From Paramecium tetraurelia (Eukaryota; Ciliophora; Oligohymenophorea; Peniculida; Parameciidae): a DNA stretch of 64,000 nt. Positions 1 to 11,607 of the stretch are shown piece by piece. The notes beneath the pieces were generated by a model. It did no database searches, was not told the origin of the DNA, and saw only the letters and a program-made list of their open reading frames with translations. Within the stretch, counting starts at the first letter, position 1, and every line of letters starts with the position of its first letter. The translations under genes were made by a program, and so were the position numbers. Location: assembly GCF_000165425.1 (NCBI RefSeq), contig NW_001799355.1:250019-314018 (forward strand), given 5' to 3'.

Positions 1-494
1 AAAAACATATAATTGGCTTGAATTTTTTATAGAATCCAAGATATCCAATGTTCTGCCTTCTAATCTTCTATGAGTTGTATAATTTTGTTGAAGGATTATA
101 TTAATTAAATAAAAATATTTTAGTTTTCAAATAAAAATTATAATAAACAAGTCAAAATTAAAGTTCTTGATATTTAGTAATAATGAAAGAAGGGAGTAAA
201 GCTTGATCTTTTAAAGATTTCCTTTGTAATAAAGTCGTAAACTAGATATTTTGATGTTATCCTTTCAAAAATTCGATTAATTTTTATTTTCTAGTTTTTT
301 TCTGATCTGGAAATTTATTATTGTTTTGTTATTTCTATGGACTATTTTTGATTGACTAAAAGAGTTATAACTCGTCATTAGTTAAATTGATTTATTCATT
401 AGAATTGAGAGCAATACTTAAATTGTTGAATTTCTTGTAATTTTTGTGTAATTCTTTTTTTTTATTTTTTATGCTTTTATCTGGTATTAAATGA
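1..494. other. Left edge, no gene recognised
   Basis: AT-rich sequence in which I find no convincing coding frame on either strand with TGA as the only stop. It may be intergenic sequence or further decayed phosphatase sequence. Confidence 0.4.
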
Positions 495-635
495 TCAAGT
501 GTGCTGATCTAATAGGAAATAATTACAATTTTTTGGGAAAAGCATCTTCTCAAATACCTGGAGAACTGAGAGAGCCTTTAGTGAGCGTTCTTACTAATGA
601 AACTTTTACATCGACGATATGATTAACATTTGGTA
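495..635 (-). pseudogene. Decayed fragment of a histidine acid phosphatase gene
   Basis: On the minus strand this stretch matches, base by base over roughly 140 bp, the segment of the intact acid phosphatase gene at about 9920-10060. The shared segment encodes the loop running from 'PTVPHFVDEN' to 'GIGDDALPKK'. The copy reads 'PGI' followed by an in-frame TGA where the intact gene has GGA in 'PGIGDD', and many other codons are changed. It runs directly into the assembly gap, so its full extent is unknown. It is most simply the remnant of a duplicated gene. Only the similarity and the stop codon are seen; the duplication is inferred. Confidence 0.7.
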
Positions 636-1006
636 NNNNNNNNNNNNNNNNNNNNNNNNNNNNNNNNNNNNNNNNNNNNNNNNNNNNNNNNNNNNNNNNN
701 NNNNNNNNNNNNNNNNNNNNNNNNNNNNNNNNNNNNNNNNNNNNNNNNNNNNNNNNNNNNNNNNNNNNNNNNNNNNNNNNNNNNNNNNNNNNNNNNNNNN
801 NNNNNNNNNNNNNNNNNNNNNNNNNNNNNNNNNNNNNNNNNNNNNNNNNNNNNNNNNNNNNNNNNNNNNNNNNNNNNNNNNNNNNNNNNNNNNNNNNNNN
901 NNNNNNNNNNNNNNNNNNNNNNNNNNNNNNNNNNNNNNNNNNNNNNNNNNNNNNNNNNNNNNNNNNNNNNNNNNNNNNNNNNNNNNNNNNNNNNNNNNNN
1001 NNNNNN
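636..1006. other. Assembly gap (371 N)
   Basis: Unbroken run of N. The missing carboxyl-terminal part of CCT4, about 110 residues or 330 bases in other eukaryotes, would just fit inside it. Confidence 1.
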
Positions 1007-2387
1007 TTAATCGTAAAGATAAATGAATTTCTGGTGCTCCTCCTCCTGGAATCAATCCCTTGCTCTTTACTAAACTTCTAACAACACATAATGCATCATG
1101 AATGCTTCTGTCAGCCTCATCTAAGACTAATTGATTTGATCCTCTAACCAAAATAGTCAAGGCCTTAGATTGAGCAGGGACTTTAGTGATTCTCAATACT
1201 TTGCTTTCATCATTCAAATGAACGGTTTCTACTAATCCAGCAGTACCTAGTTTTTCTGGAGTCAATTAATCAATATGAGCAACTGGAACCAAACATAAGG
1301 TCTATACAAATATAAAATATAAATTACTTTAGAAATAAATTCAACATCATCTCTTTCAATATCCTTAACAACCATGATGCCTTTCTTGGCCAAAAAGTGT
1401 AATGACAAATCATTAACTGCATCTCTCAAAATACTTTTTTAGATCAATAACACATTGGCGCCTGAAGCAACTATCTTCTTGACTAAATCAATAATATATT
1501 TTCTTTCTTCCTTTAAGATTTTGTCCATTTCAGTGTAATCCTTAATGGCTATAGAGTTTTCAACATCAGTCTTAGGAGCAGATAGACAGAATTATAATAA
1601 AGCAACTTTAGCATCCTTAATTTATTATGGACCTCCTGCAGCTTAACTTGCCTTTTAATTTGAAAAGACTATGCCTTCAACTAACTCTGTATCATCTATT
1701 GTTCCTCCTAATTTCTTCACTATCTTGATATCTTTCAAATCAACATTATTTGGCTTTTGAGGATCGACAATTCTTAAGACAGCATCTACTGCCAATGGAG
1801 CCAATTAAGCACTGTTTGATGAAACAACTTTTGATGAAAGTGCTGTTTAGACACACTCAATTAATTATTATTTATTCTCTAAATCTACTGGCTTTTTCAA
1901 TTCGTCCAATGCTGTAAGAGCATACTCCAATGCAAATTAAAATCCCTCCGAAATTGTTGTTGGATGGATTCCCTTTTCCAATAGTACCTCGCATGATTTC
2001 AATAAAGCACCTGCAAAAACTACAACTGAAGTTGTGCCATCACCTGCTTCAACATCTTGGGCATTTGAAATCTCGACCAACTTTGAATAATTAATTATTA
2101 ATTCATACCATCTTAGCTGTAGGATGAACCAAATCCATTTGTTTTAAGATTGTAGCACCATCATTTGTAATCAAGACTTAACCCTTGGCGTCTTATATCA
2201 TCTTGTCCATTCCTCTTGGTCCCAAGCTTGTTCTTACTGCATCTGACACAGCTAATTATTACTCTACATTCACGATACCTTTGGCTGCTTGGATATTAGT
2301 CAATCGAATGTCCTTTGTTTTTTCTGATTTGTTGAATGTATTCGACTTCTGTGCTTATTATTATCCTGCCTATGGTGCTTGACTCAT
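1007..2387 (-). CDS. CCT4: CCT delta chaperonin subunit (TCP-1 ring), 3' truncated by gap
   Basis: Delta subunit of the cytosolic chaperonin TRiC/CCT, which folds actin, tubulin and other proteins by ATP hydrolysis inside a double ring. About 442 residues are readable from the ATG at 2387. Hallmarks seen are '[12 protein letters not shown]', the nucleotide-site motifs 'TNDGATIL' and 'GDGTTSVV', the delta-like '[12 protein letters not shown]', and late in the chain 'GGGAPE'. The best match by eye is CCT4 rather than another subunit. Two introns, 28 nt (2081-2108) and 26 nt (1302-1327), restore the frame. The last ~110 residues fall in the run of N. Highly conserved, so orthology is fairly safe. 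Confidence 0.93.
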
Positions 2388-2462
2388 ATTAAAAAAATTA
2401 ATTTCTTTTATTTAATTTCTGGAAATTAATATACATTTATATATATTCTCTTTTTATATAAC

Positions 2463-2894
2463 TCAAGCCCTATTTGGATACAAGAATACTCTTAAAGTTG
2501 ATCCTATTGCTCTTGGTGGAAGATTTCTATTGAATCTAGCAATCACTATTCCATTTGATCCATGAGATCTACTGACTCTACCCCAAATAGTCTTCATATT
2601 AACTCAAATTCATTACTCTAAATTTTGTATTGTTCTTAAGAGAGTGAGCCTTATATATATAAGCAACTCTCTTGCCCCAATAGAATCTGCTTGATGACAC
2701 ATCATCAACATGTTGGATTTTTAATAAAGCTTGTTTTTCATTTTATTGAACCTTAGATCTTCTAAAACCTGTAAATACAGCCTTAACCCACAATCTTCCT
2801 CATATATTTCAATATACCTCACTGGTGCCTTTTTGTTCACTTTAACTTTCTTCACTGTTTTTGTGACTCCTTTCTACTATTATTCACTCTTCAT
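2463..2894 (-). CDS. RPL35A: 60S ribosomal protein eL33 (L35A family)
   Basis: Large-subunit ribosomal protein eL33, a small basic protein. After removal of two introns, 23 nt (2795-2817) and 25 nt (2592-2616), both ending GAAG, the product is 127 residues. It starts with a short Gln/Lys-rich leader, then 'VRLWVKAVFTGFRRSK', and ends with the family signature running from 'TIWGRVSRSHGSNG' through 'NRNLPPRAIG' to 'RVFLYPNRA'. Length and ending agree with the family. It lies upstream of CCT4 on the same strand, 75 bp away, with its own start. The intron acceptors ending AAG rather than TAG are notable but both are needed for the conserved reading frame. Confidence 0.93.
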
Positions 2895-3346
2895 CAATTA
2901 AAATCTTTATAATTTTAATTTAAAAATTAAACCACTTTCAGATGCATTCTATATGAGAGTTTAAAATGTTTACTTTCATTCGATTCTTTATAAACTTAAC
3001 TCATATTGTGATATAGAACTCTTCTTATTTGATCTTAAGTATTTATTGTATATAATATTAACATAGTTTGAAAATAAACAAAAACTCATTTAATATTGAA
3101 ATATGTATAAATATTCATAGAAATAAATAATAAACTAATTTATTTCATGATGAATTTAAATTTCTTGTTAATTATAAATTCGAAGATTTCTAATAAGAAT
3201 TGGTAATTCAAGCAATAATAACACAAGACTGTTTATGACAAATCTTGGATAATATTATTTTATTTAGCTTCATATATTATTAGTTGTTTGATATTCAAAA
3301 CTGCTCAAAACCAGTATAAATTATTATGATTCAGACCTAATGTTGA
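2895..3346. other. Intergenic, nothing recognised
   Basis: AT-rich stretch upstream of eL33 without a frame I would call coding. Confidence 0.4.
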
Positions 3347-4082
3347 ATGGATATATGTCATAATACTTCATTAATGTTCACAATACTCACTCTTATTGAT
3401 GTAGGAATCGCGAACATAAACTTTAATTTAAGAATATTGGATAATTGGTTGAAATATATCATGAAAATGAATTCTTAGAAATGAAGAAATTCCTAGACTT
3501 CTAATAAGTATGAATTCTTTTAGTATATTAGGTACCTTTTTGGATCATTAATATTATTTATAAGAAATTTGATATACCCATAAATATAAAATATATATAA
3601 AAAAACCAAAAGAAAAAATGATAGTTTGTTTGGTTGAATGAAGGAATAAAATCCTCTACATTTTCTATTAAATAGAAATTTCCAAAGATATATATTTTAA
3701 AAGCATGATTTCTTAAAATTATTTTATGAATCACAAATATTTATGGTTAATAACCATATTTCAACAGAGATTTAATGATATGAAAAGAAGCATAATGAGG
3801 AAGTAAATTATAAAAACGATCAATCAGATTAATTTATTTGATTACATCATCAACCTTTTGAAAGGATTACGAGATTTAGATTTGGCCATTTCTGGAATTC
3901 TCAAGAGTTTAAAGACAAAACAAAAACTCTTAGAAATATCTAATAATTTGTTAAAATTCAGCAGATTCAACTAAATGACATTAAATATTCTTTAAATTGT
4001 GAAGGATGGATGTAGACATTAACAAAAATTAGTAGATAATTCTTAAACATTATTTGATAACTGTTATGATATAATATTTTGA
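3347..4082 (+). CDS. Unassigned gene or gene remnant
   Basis: Several protein-like segments lie here but I cannot join them into one clean frame. A possible start at 3347 gives 'MDICHNTSLM', a candidate intron (GT at 3375, TAG near 3403), then 'NIGQLVEIYHENEFLEMKK' and, after a candidate 24-nt intron, 'VPFWIINIIYKKFD'. A final open stretch (first ATG 3705, TGA 4080-4082) reads 'LLKGLRDLDLAISGILKSLK', which looks like an amphipathic helix. I do not recognise a family. It could be an intact gene with introns I did not resolve, or a decaying copy. It sits immediately upstream of the large membrane protein gene. Confidence 0.3.
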
Positions 4083-4276
4083 AAGATATGCAGACTAAAA
4101 TCTTTAATTGAAATTAATATATGTATTAAAAATTAATAAATTCTTGTGATCACATAAGAGTTTAAGGTCATAAATAGATACCTATTTTTTTATTATAATT
4201 AATTTATGTTGGAAATATTGATTAAGTATTATTTCTTAAATACTATAACTATTATTTAAATAATAAACTTTAACTA

Positions 4277-7200
4277 ATGACTAGACGATGTAGTTTACTA
4301 AATAATGTCATCAAAACAACTTTAGTTTTTTAATAGTTTAGCACTGAAATACCAACACTTATTTAACTAATTTTTGGATTTATAGCACAACTTTAAATTA
4401 TTAGTTATTTAGAATAGCCTACATTTTCTATTGAAAATTCTTTTAAAATCGTTTTATTTTTTACTAGACCCCACATATTCATTTTTACTTAAGACGATAA
4501 TTCAACGTTCTTTATTGCTATGTTTCTATTTATTTAAATACTAATAGTGATTTGGATATATAGTTGTGTAATTGTTAATAAATCAGAATAAAAGAATATT
4601 ATAAATGAAATTTATCACCTCCAATTAAATTCAAAAATTACAAGGTTGATAGTATAAATAAATGCCATATTTTTGTTTGTGAATAAGGTTTACATAGGTA
4701 ATAACATAATAGAGATGAGTTTACTGATTGTGCTGAAATAGAAACAACCACAACTGTATTTAATATGTATGGGAGTATTTTTGATTTTCGAAGAAACAAT
4801 AATTTTATATGGATAATGGTAATTGATAAATAGAAGTATTAAATTTATACCATCATTACAATACTTAACAATTAATTAATCTTATACTAGTGTAATAAAT
4901 TTATTTCTTAAATTCCTCTAAATTATTTGCTATGTATTGTTAGAAAACAAGTAAGGTGCAATAATAATTTAATCAATCCTCATTATATTAAGTTTTCTCC
5001 ATAAACTTCTCTAGATTTAGTACAATTAAATCCATATGAAAAGTAACTATTAAAATTTGATAATCTCTTTCAGTAGTTTTGGAATACTATTGGGAATGAT
5101 GGGAATTCTCAATTCCATATTTCCTGACTTCTTTACTCGAGATTGGATATATTTGTTCCCTTTACAAATCTATGTGATTAAGAAATCTCTTAAGGTTGAA
5201 CTGCACTAATTTATGGTTTACAAAAATTTTGAATAATTGTCAATTAACGAATTAAAATATATATCATGCATGATCCTAGATGGACTAAGTTTGGATAATA
5301 TAAAAAATCATTTATTTTTATATTAATTTGTTGAAAAAAATTCAAATAAAAGTGAAAAATTATATTCTATAAGAGAAAAGGAATTAAGTAAGTAATCTAT
5401 TGAAATTATTTAACAATTTATACAATAGATGATTCTTAGGCGTTTAGAATGTCTTTCAGAAGAGATAAAGAATCCTTTTAAATTGTTATAGATATACATC
5501 AATTATATTTAAAACTTGATTGTTTTGAGTCTCTATGTTGAAGCGTAATAAATTATAGAATAGTTATTTCGATATACATAAAATAGCCCTTCCAAAATAG
5601 TCTCAAAAACATTTAAACTAGTTATAAGAGCTGAATTGAATTCATTATATAAAATCTATTTTGAAATTTTAGAAGATAAGATTATTGCAAATATGCAAAA
5701 TAAAATGATCTAATAATCTTCATAGCTAAGATTAAATAATTAAACTATATCTTAAGCTATTAAACAGCTTACTATTATTAATTCTAATAATATAGATGTG
5801 TAAAGTATTTTTAAGGATGTTCTACAATAGAAATTAGAATTCCTGAGTTTTAACTAAAAGGAGAAGATATCTGAATAAGTATTTAGTAATAAAGTTTATT
5901 AAATTTTGACAGAGTAAGAGCACTTGCTAACTAAGTTGAAATCAAACTATGATTTATTCCCAAGTAATATCTTGTTATTAATGAATAGCAATATAGAATT
6001 AAAGTATACTGATGACATACTAAGTTTAAGTTTTAAACAACTTTCTTGATGCTTACTATTTTAGTTAAACGATTGCATTAGATGAAGATATTATCCTTAA
6101 ACATCATTAGTCAGAAATGGTTAATTTTTTTAATTAATCCTTCAATTTTGTGATTTTTGAAATTCATGACCTTCAAAACATTTAGATAAAATATCATTCA
6201 GCAAGTCAGAATGAGAACTTCACTTTAAAAGAGGGAAATCAATTGCATCAATTGATTCCTCAATCATTAAAGACCTTCCATTAGTTATTAATAGAAAAAT
6301 TTCTGTAAGAAGGATAGAATAAATATTTTTAGGCTATCGATGAAACTTTCATTTAGATAAGGGAAAGGTATATTTTAACCTATAGACATTTGCATGGATT
6401 TAAATTATAAAAATACTCAAAATATTGAGATAATTACAGTTTATCGTTCACCTTAGTGTGATAAATAATTGATGCTAGTCGATTCTAACTTACGATTACA
6501 AGAAATCAGTCTTTATCTTTTTTCAAACGGCTTTAATATTTAAGAAAACCAAATAGACTTCATTATAGGTCTACATATAACTAAAGTGATTCCTGGATTC
6601 AAAAGATATATTGATGAGAAACTCTTTGATATAAAGAATTGTCCTATCAATTTCTTTAATTATTAGGATGAATAGGATTCTAAAACAAAATCTAAAACTC
6701 ACTATAATTTTGATGATTTTGAATAGATTTCTTTTTATTCTTGCCATTTAACTATAATTCAAAGAGTTTTTGTTGATAACTAATTTTATTATATATTGAA
6801 AGTGGATAACCTAAAATTAGATAGAGCCAATTCATATAGTTAATTTAAAATGACCTAAAATTCAGAACACTTTTGTGAGATGGATGAGGAAATTGAAATT
6901 AATATACCTGATTTAGACGAGTTTAACCAAAAATAATTAATTTTAAATACTGATAGATAGGAAGCATAGTTAGAATTAATACAAAATCATTAAGAATACG
7001 ATTAAAACTATGATAAGAAATTCACTGAAACTTCAATATTTAATAAATAGAAACAATAAGCATAGATTGAATAAAATGAAGATTCTTCTAATCTATCTAG
7101 TATTGCTAAAATTAAAAAATCTCCCTTTTATAAAAAATTTACTCAATATTCCACTATTATTAACTCAACAAATAGATCTAAAAATTTAATTGCCTTCAAT

Positions 7201-8965
7201 ATTTTCTATTTAATATATATAATATTAATTCTAACATTTTCAATCAAAGTGATTGTTGCTACTTATTAAATTAAAGAGTATATTTCTCAAATGAATTTAC
7301 TATCCATTAAAAATGAAGTTTATTAGCCAATTGAATCATTTTTATTAACAAGATATACTATAATAACTTATAATACACTTTTATAAGCAAAGGTTGTTAC
7401 ACAAAATGAATACTACTATTTGATAAAGTTCCCAAATTCAAATTTACTTTCAGGTTATGACGACTTAAAAATTAGTATTACCAAAGTGTTAGATATTCCT
7501 GAGTTTTAGCCCTTTTTGTAAGAGAATTATTAAATTATAACATTATATGAAAAAACAAACATTGGGAAGGAATACAATATAACATTTCGGGAGGCCATTC
7601 ATTTGTTATTAAATTATTAATACGATTATAAATTGGCATACACAGTTAAGTCAATAGTCATAGATGGCCCCTACTTTTATTATTCCTATAAAAATTATAT
7701 AGTATTATTCAATAAATTTTTGGAGTTGTAAAATTACACTTTAGAATCCACGTTTACATTATGCGATTCAAATTTAAAGGATATTTAAATATATCTTATA
7801 ATTTTTGATGTGTTAACATTTTTAATAGTAATTGTTAAGGTCTATCACAAAGGTTAAATAAGATAATTTAAAAATAAGATTCTAACGCTGATAAGAAATT
7901 AAGATCTTCACTAAAATGAATAGGATATAATGATGTTGAAATAATTTTAGTTACAAATATTAAATAATAGACATATGATTTATGGATATAAATTAGATTT
8001 AGATGGAATTGATAAATCTTTAAAAACGCGGTAATAAAATTTTAAATAAAGATAAATAAATTAAAAGAGATAAGTATCTTTACAAATGAAGAAATAGCTA
8101 TTCTTAATTAGTTTCCATTATTTAATATTTTTTGGATTAAGTCTATTATTTTACATTATTATAAGAAATTATTTGGATAATTATAAACAAACAGCCCTAT
8201 ATTATTCTAAAATATCCGATACAAGTGTGAATGTATTAATAATTTATGCTTGGAAGGAAGCATTATATTTCAAATCTACTTTTACATTTTTAAATAAAAC
8301 AGAAATTTAATAATTTTAAGATCACATTTAAAGCAGTTTAACATCCTTGTAATAAATCGCTTCAAGTTTAGTAAATATAAATGATCTGAATTTCTTATTT
8401 GGAGATTCAACAGAAAAAATAGTAAATATATTAACCTAAGATTCAGTCTGTGATAATTTGAGTGATGTAAGGAATATTTAATATATTTAGAAATACAAAA
8501 CCAAAGCAGAGTCTATTTGTAATTACGTAATGTAAGGTGTTCTGACGAAAGGGTTAATTAATTCTTTAAATTACATGATTAACAGTGTAAAAACTGAATA
8601 TGATACTACTCATTTTGATACTAGATAGGCTTATCAATAATTAGAGTTAGAAGGTGCTTCTTTAGTATCTGATGTTTTACTGTAACTTACTACTTCCCTA
8701 AAAGAAGAATTCACTACATTAACAATAGATATGCAATTTCAAATATTTGTAAAATAATAAGTTATATTTTTAGATTTTTGTATCTGTTTTTATCATATTT
8801 GAAGTCGTGACAATCTACTATTTAAATTGTTCATTTAAAATTGAATAAAGCAGAATAGATTTGTTAAAGAAGTTCATATATTTGATGCCTTTAGGAACAT
8901 TATTTTATGATGAATAATTCTAAAGACAATTCAAAAGAGTAATGATTAATGAAAAAATTGCTTGA
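4277..8965 (+). CDS. Large multi-membrane protein with PAS-like region (copy 1)
   Basis: Product of 1,536 residues after removing introns at 5964-5988 (25 nt), 6305-6332 (28 nt) and 8749-8773 (25 nt); the spliced length is an exact multiple of three. The amino-terminal third is a series of hydrophobic segments. A soluble, Gln-rich middle follows with stretches such as 'RQGKGIFQPIDICMDL'. The last third has membrane segments near residues 955-980, 1155-1175, 1255-1280 and 1475-1495, framing likely extracellular loops. This layout matches a large ciliate family often annotated as PAS-fold or TmcB-like membrane proteins, and the gene at 28934-33511 is a paralogue. A sensory role is plausible but unproven. 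Its stop is 29 bp from that of the convergent phosphatase gene. Confidence 0.75.
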
Positions 8966-8994
8966 TATAATCTTATTTATAAATGTTTAAATTC

Positions 8995-10429
8995 TCATTC
9001 TGCATCTTCTACTTTCCTTTTAATAATTATGACCATGGCTAAACCACCAAGAAGTAATAGGATAACAATTATGAAAAACGCAATTGCCCAACCAGGGGTT
9101 TCCTCTTCAATCTAATTATAGAAATTAATTATACAGGGATTTCCATATCTCCAGCTATTCCACATTCCTTTTTATAATCAACCTATTGAGACATAAAAAG
9201 ATGATGTAAAGTTGAATATTTGCAAGTCTTACCTTCATCTGAACAAAGTGGCATATATTCACCGTTATATAATACTTTAACATATGGTCCTGTGATTTTA
9301 TTATTGTAAAGTTCAAAAATGATATTGGAAGCAAACTCAACATACTAAAGTAATCAATGAAATATTATACTTATGTTATGCAATTTTTGTAAGTGATATT
9401 TTTGTTGAGATAAATTTCAGCTTAACATTGAGCACTAGTCAAATTAAGACCAGATAATAAGGCCAAAAGAGTTGAATCATGAGATGAGGAACCATAATAT
9501 TTAAAATGGGAACTTCCATTCAAGAAGCTATCAAAATGATCAATAACTTATTTGAAATAAGGAGTTGAAAAAAGTTTGACTTATCTAAAATAAAATAATT
9601 AGAAAGAGTTACTCTGGTGTTTAGAATTTTTCAAGACTAAATGCTAAATTGGAAATATCATCAATTTTTTTTAATGTTTCAGTTTTCAAATCCTCAGGCA
9701 TTTTTTCTCCGTTGTATCTATTACAAATGAAAGTGTCTCTGTAATTAGAAAGGACAACGAAATCATTTACCTGTTTATCTCCAGTTAATTTTAATTATTC
9801 ATTAAAGTCTTTGTATAATTGTGCAGTAGCGTCATTCACCTATTTATATAGCGCTGTTTTTTTATTTTAAGCAACCATATCAGCACCTTTTGGACACGCT
9901 ATGGCAACAGCGTAGTCCATCTCTCTTTGTTTGGTATGGATCGGTATCAATTAGATTTTTTTGGGTAAAGCATCATCTCCAATACCTGGAGGAGTGACAG
10001 ATCCTTTATTGGGTGGTAAAAGTAATGAAACATTTTCATCAACGAAATGAGGCACAGTTGGTCCATTTGGATACATTCCTTATAAATTACTGTAGGCACT
10101 TTACAGAGTCCTAAGAAATGAGGGATCTATGATTACCTATTGACATCAGAGCTTTCTATGTAGATCTCATTTTCATTAAAATTTGGTGATAATAGTGGAG
10201 TAGTACCTGTGATGTATCTTTATCTAATCCATTTTCCCAATACATATTATTGTCTCATTCCAGTTGGTGTTAATAATGCACCATCTCCTTTTGCTACATT
10301 TGGATCGCATTCGTAGTTGCAATAATAAGGATTTCTTGCTCCATGTCTCCAAATGGCCTAGACAGCGAGTAGTTCATCTTAACACAAAACTTGATATAGA
10401 CTGAATACGAAAATGAGAATTTATTTCAT
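8995..10429 (-). CDS. Histidine acid phosphatase, secreted or membrane-anchored
   Basis: Histidine acid phosphatase, hydrolysing phosphomonoesters at low pH, probably in lysosomes, food vacuoles or at the surface. The product is 443 residues. A signal peptide (MKQILIFVFSLYQVLC) leads to the catalytic 'RHGARNP' near residue 30, where the histidine is phosphorylated. The second catalytic motif 'SSHDSTLLALLSGL' lies around residue 300. A hydrophobic anchor, 'WAIAFFIIVILLLLGGLAM', is followed by a short basic/acidic tail, as in lysosomal acid phosphatases. Four introns of 26, 28, 26 and 23 nt restore one frame, and the spliced length is a multiple of three. A broken paralogue fragment lies at 495-635. 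Confidence 0.92.
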
Positions 10430-10744
10430 TTATTAAATATTGATATATGGAAATGAGTTGCATATTGAAATCTTTTATATTACTCAATATATTATTTATA
10501 AGAATAACATTTTGAATTTCCTTCCTTGATTTCAATTTTAACGTCTAATCTATATAGAATCTTTAATTATTACCTTTAATTCTTTATGGAATACAATCTT
10601 GTCTACTATATCCTTATTTATTAATTGTCCTAGTCCAAACTATACAAATTATATTATAGAATTTTTATATGAATTTTGTGTTACTTATGGTGAACATCAT
10701 TCAATTAAATACTTCGGAATTTAATAATTAATTTAATTATTATT
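10430..10744. other. Divergent intergenic region
   Basis: Separates the phosphatase (minus) and Med20-like (plus) starts and must hold both promoters. A minus-strand reading with a candidate 24-nt intron gives a short protein-like run ('LGQLINKDIVDKIVFHKEL'), but I could not build a full gene from it. Confidence 0.35.
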
Positions 10745-11323
10745 ATGTCCTGTGTTTTTTACTTTGAGTCAAATCAGTATGTTTAATTCATATCCAACCT
10801 TTAATTGCATTCCGTCATTTAAAATGAAAAGAAATGGAATTTTAGAGTCGATATTTTAGAATCCACCAATCAATAAAGTAAGAGATCAAAAAATCTTAGT
10901 TTTGCAATTATAATAATAATACAATAAAAACCAGGAAAATTTGCAAAATGTCATTTAAATATGTGAAGGAGATAACCAATTTTTTGTTTTTGATTAATAA
11001 ATTAAACTTGTTTAAGATGAAAGCGGCAAATAAGGAAATGGATTATGCATTATTAAGTCTTCGAATGAATTATTGAGAATTCTAGACAGCGCATCAGTAT
11101 TTACCAAAAAGTCTAAGAAAGATGTCAGAGGCAAAGGAATAGAATTTACTCACTCAGACTTTACCATAAAAATTGGAGAATTCAAAAAGAATGCAAAAAA
11201 TGCTATGATATTTTATGTAAGCGTATTTTTGATCCTAAAAAGTGCTATTATAAACCATATACAATTCTACCTCCAAAAGAACTTTTAGAAACTTATCACA
11301 ATATTTATGCTGCTTATTTTTGA
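10745..11323 (+). CDS. MED20: Probable Mediator subunit 20
   Basis: Mediator links transcription factors with RNA polymerase II; Med20 is a small head-module subunit. Introns at 10878-10899 (22 nt) and 11217-11242 (26 nt, ending AAAAG) give 176 residues. The call rests on the segment 'KSKKDVRGKGIEFTHSDFTI' followed by 'KIGEF', which fits the Med20 pattern of a K-G-x-x-Y/F-x-x-x-D-F-x-I-K-x-G strand, on 'NFRVDILES' near the amino end, and on a short aromatic carboxyl end. Med20 is fast-evolving and I recognise it by pattern only, so a profile search is needed. The frame stays open for 78 codons beyond the stop (see findings). Confidence 0.5.
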
Positions 11324-11560
11324 TAAATAATAAATTTGGTAAACATCCCAGAATTTGATAATTATGAACAATAACTAAAAAGTTACAAAGATCAATTGAC
11401 AAGATTTTATCAGGAGGCAGAAAATAGAGAAAATGAGTTTTTTAAGGATCCAAATAAAAAAGAATTGGAATATAAAAAAAATTTAGCTAAAAATAAGTAT
11501 CAATAATGTTTCATTTTAGTGTTTAATACATTGGAGAATTGGTATTAGTACACCATATGA
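11324..11560 (+). CDS. Open frame continuing past the Med20-like stop
   Basis: In the same frame as the preceding gene, and directly after its TGA, 78 codons remain open to a TGA at 11558-11560. The translation (for example 'IPEFDNYEQQLKSYKDQL') is charged and helical and looks like real protein. I see no ATG and no convincing intron that would attach it to another start. It may be a read-through extension, the last exon of a gene whose start I missed, or chance. Confidence 0.3.
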
Positions 11561-11607
11561 TAGGAATATTGAATATTAATTGATAATAAACTATAAAATA
11601 GTCTATT

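Noticed and set aside
606..1265. Open frames running through the N gap
   Set aside because: They only exist because N codons are not stops; no sequence supports them apart from the CCT4 end.
5964..6050. Apparent frameshift and TGA in the first PAS-like gene near 6047
   Set aside because: A 25-nt intron at 5964-5988 restores the frame completely; the spliced length is then divisible by three.
11073..11288. Cys-rich reading 'ECKKCYDILCKRIFDPKKC' in the Med20-like gene
   Set aside because: It lies in another frame, has a TGA upstream and no start; the Med20-like frame with a 26-nt intron explains the region better.
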